Positions 38,202 through 38,912 of a stretch of 38,912 nucleotides of DNA are shown in pieces; position 1 is the stretch's first letter, and the number at the start of each line of letters is the position of its first letter. The notes under the pieces were generated by a model. That model was given only the letters and a program-made list of their open reading frames with translations, ran no database searches and was not told where the DNA came from. Where the stretch lies: NCBI GenBank assembly GCA_018262735.1, contig JADFDR010000003.1, positions 1-38,912 on the forward strand. Reading direction: 5' to 3'. The stretch is from Geobacter sp. (GTDB lineage Bacteria > Myxococcota_A > UBA9160 > JADFDR01). A program made the position numbers and the translations under genes.

Positions 38202-38912
38202 CGCGACCGTGACACGATCCTATTCGAATTCAGGCGTGCGGATCAAGTTTCTCGCGCAAGCAACGGGTGGTGCTCCATCTTTTTTCCGAATTCTTCTGAA
38301 TTTTTATCTGCAAGAAGTCAACCAATTCCACAACAAATCCGATAGGCTTGCAGCCAAACTCTGCGATTAAGGAAAGGATCAAAAATTTCGCAGGGTGTTT
38401 AAAACTTTTGCGGTTCTGCCTTTCCGCTCCCAAAAGGCCTTATTGCAAGACGCAAGAATTTAGAAAACAAGAACCATTGGCAGGACTCGCGGGCATCGAA
38501 TTCCAATCTCAATCATGGGGTGCTCGGCGCAAAAAGCGCATGAGGGAATTCGAAAAACTGAAAAGTAAGTAAGGGAAAACAAGGGGCGTTCGAAACGAAC
38601 GAAATTTTAATGGAGACCCTCACTCCGCTTTTCAGCACGATGCAGGCGATTCCGCGTAAGTAAAAAACAATTTTGTGCGAGCTCAATTTTACGAATCATG
38701 AGTCGGAACAATCCAATGAGAAATTTTCCTCCGTCCGTCGAGAAGAAGATGCTTCTTCGCGGATTCCCCTGGAGCGTACGTATGCCTGACATTGGGGCAC
38801 GCTGACGCTCGTCTCTCCGCAATTTCTCATGACACGATGATTGGCTCGCGCTAACGCCGCAGCAAACGGTTCACACGCCTCGAAGGAGGATCGTGTTTCG
38901 AATGCCGTGAGC

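Noticed and set aside
38700-38760. Possible seventh copy of the dispersed element (TTTTCCTCCGTCCGTCGAGAAG)
   Set aside because: Only weak similarity around the core and no matching terminal repeats.

Overview
The 38.9 kb window looks like ordinary chromosome from a Gram-negative bacterium, probably deltaproteobacteria-like judging by synteny (inference only). Recognisable blocks: (1) a 2-isopropylmalate/citramalate synthase-family gene overlapping a lipoprotein gene, followed by a second large lipoprotein, an outer-membrane beta-barrel-like protein and a large exported S8 (subtilisin-like) protease; (2) a glcD-glcE-glcF operon; (3) a TPR protein with a C-terminal HExxH zincin-like domain, a TetR regulator, a tRNA with CAT anticodon, and an FAD oxidoreductase; (4) the macromolecular synthesis operon rpsU-dnaG-rpoD; (5) a long co-directional cluster rho-rpmE-prfA-prmC-murA-hisD-hisB-hisH-[lipoprotein]-hisA-hisF; (6) rluD-pgeF, and a MinD-like ATPase next to a degenerate J-domain/HTH protein and an HNH endonuclease. 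The most interesting signal is not a protein: a dispersed ~111 bp intergenic element occurs at least six times. It has imperfect terminal inverted repeats (about GGAnCnTCTGATCCATTCC) and a conserved core hairpin (TGATTTTTCACCGACGGAAAACATCA). Its ends sit directly against stop or start codons, inverted copies bracket the glcDEF operon, and it creates spurious N-terminal extensions in ORF calls. The second notable item is an uncharacterised lipoprotein gene overlapping both hisH and hisA.
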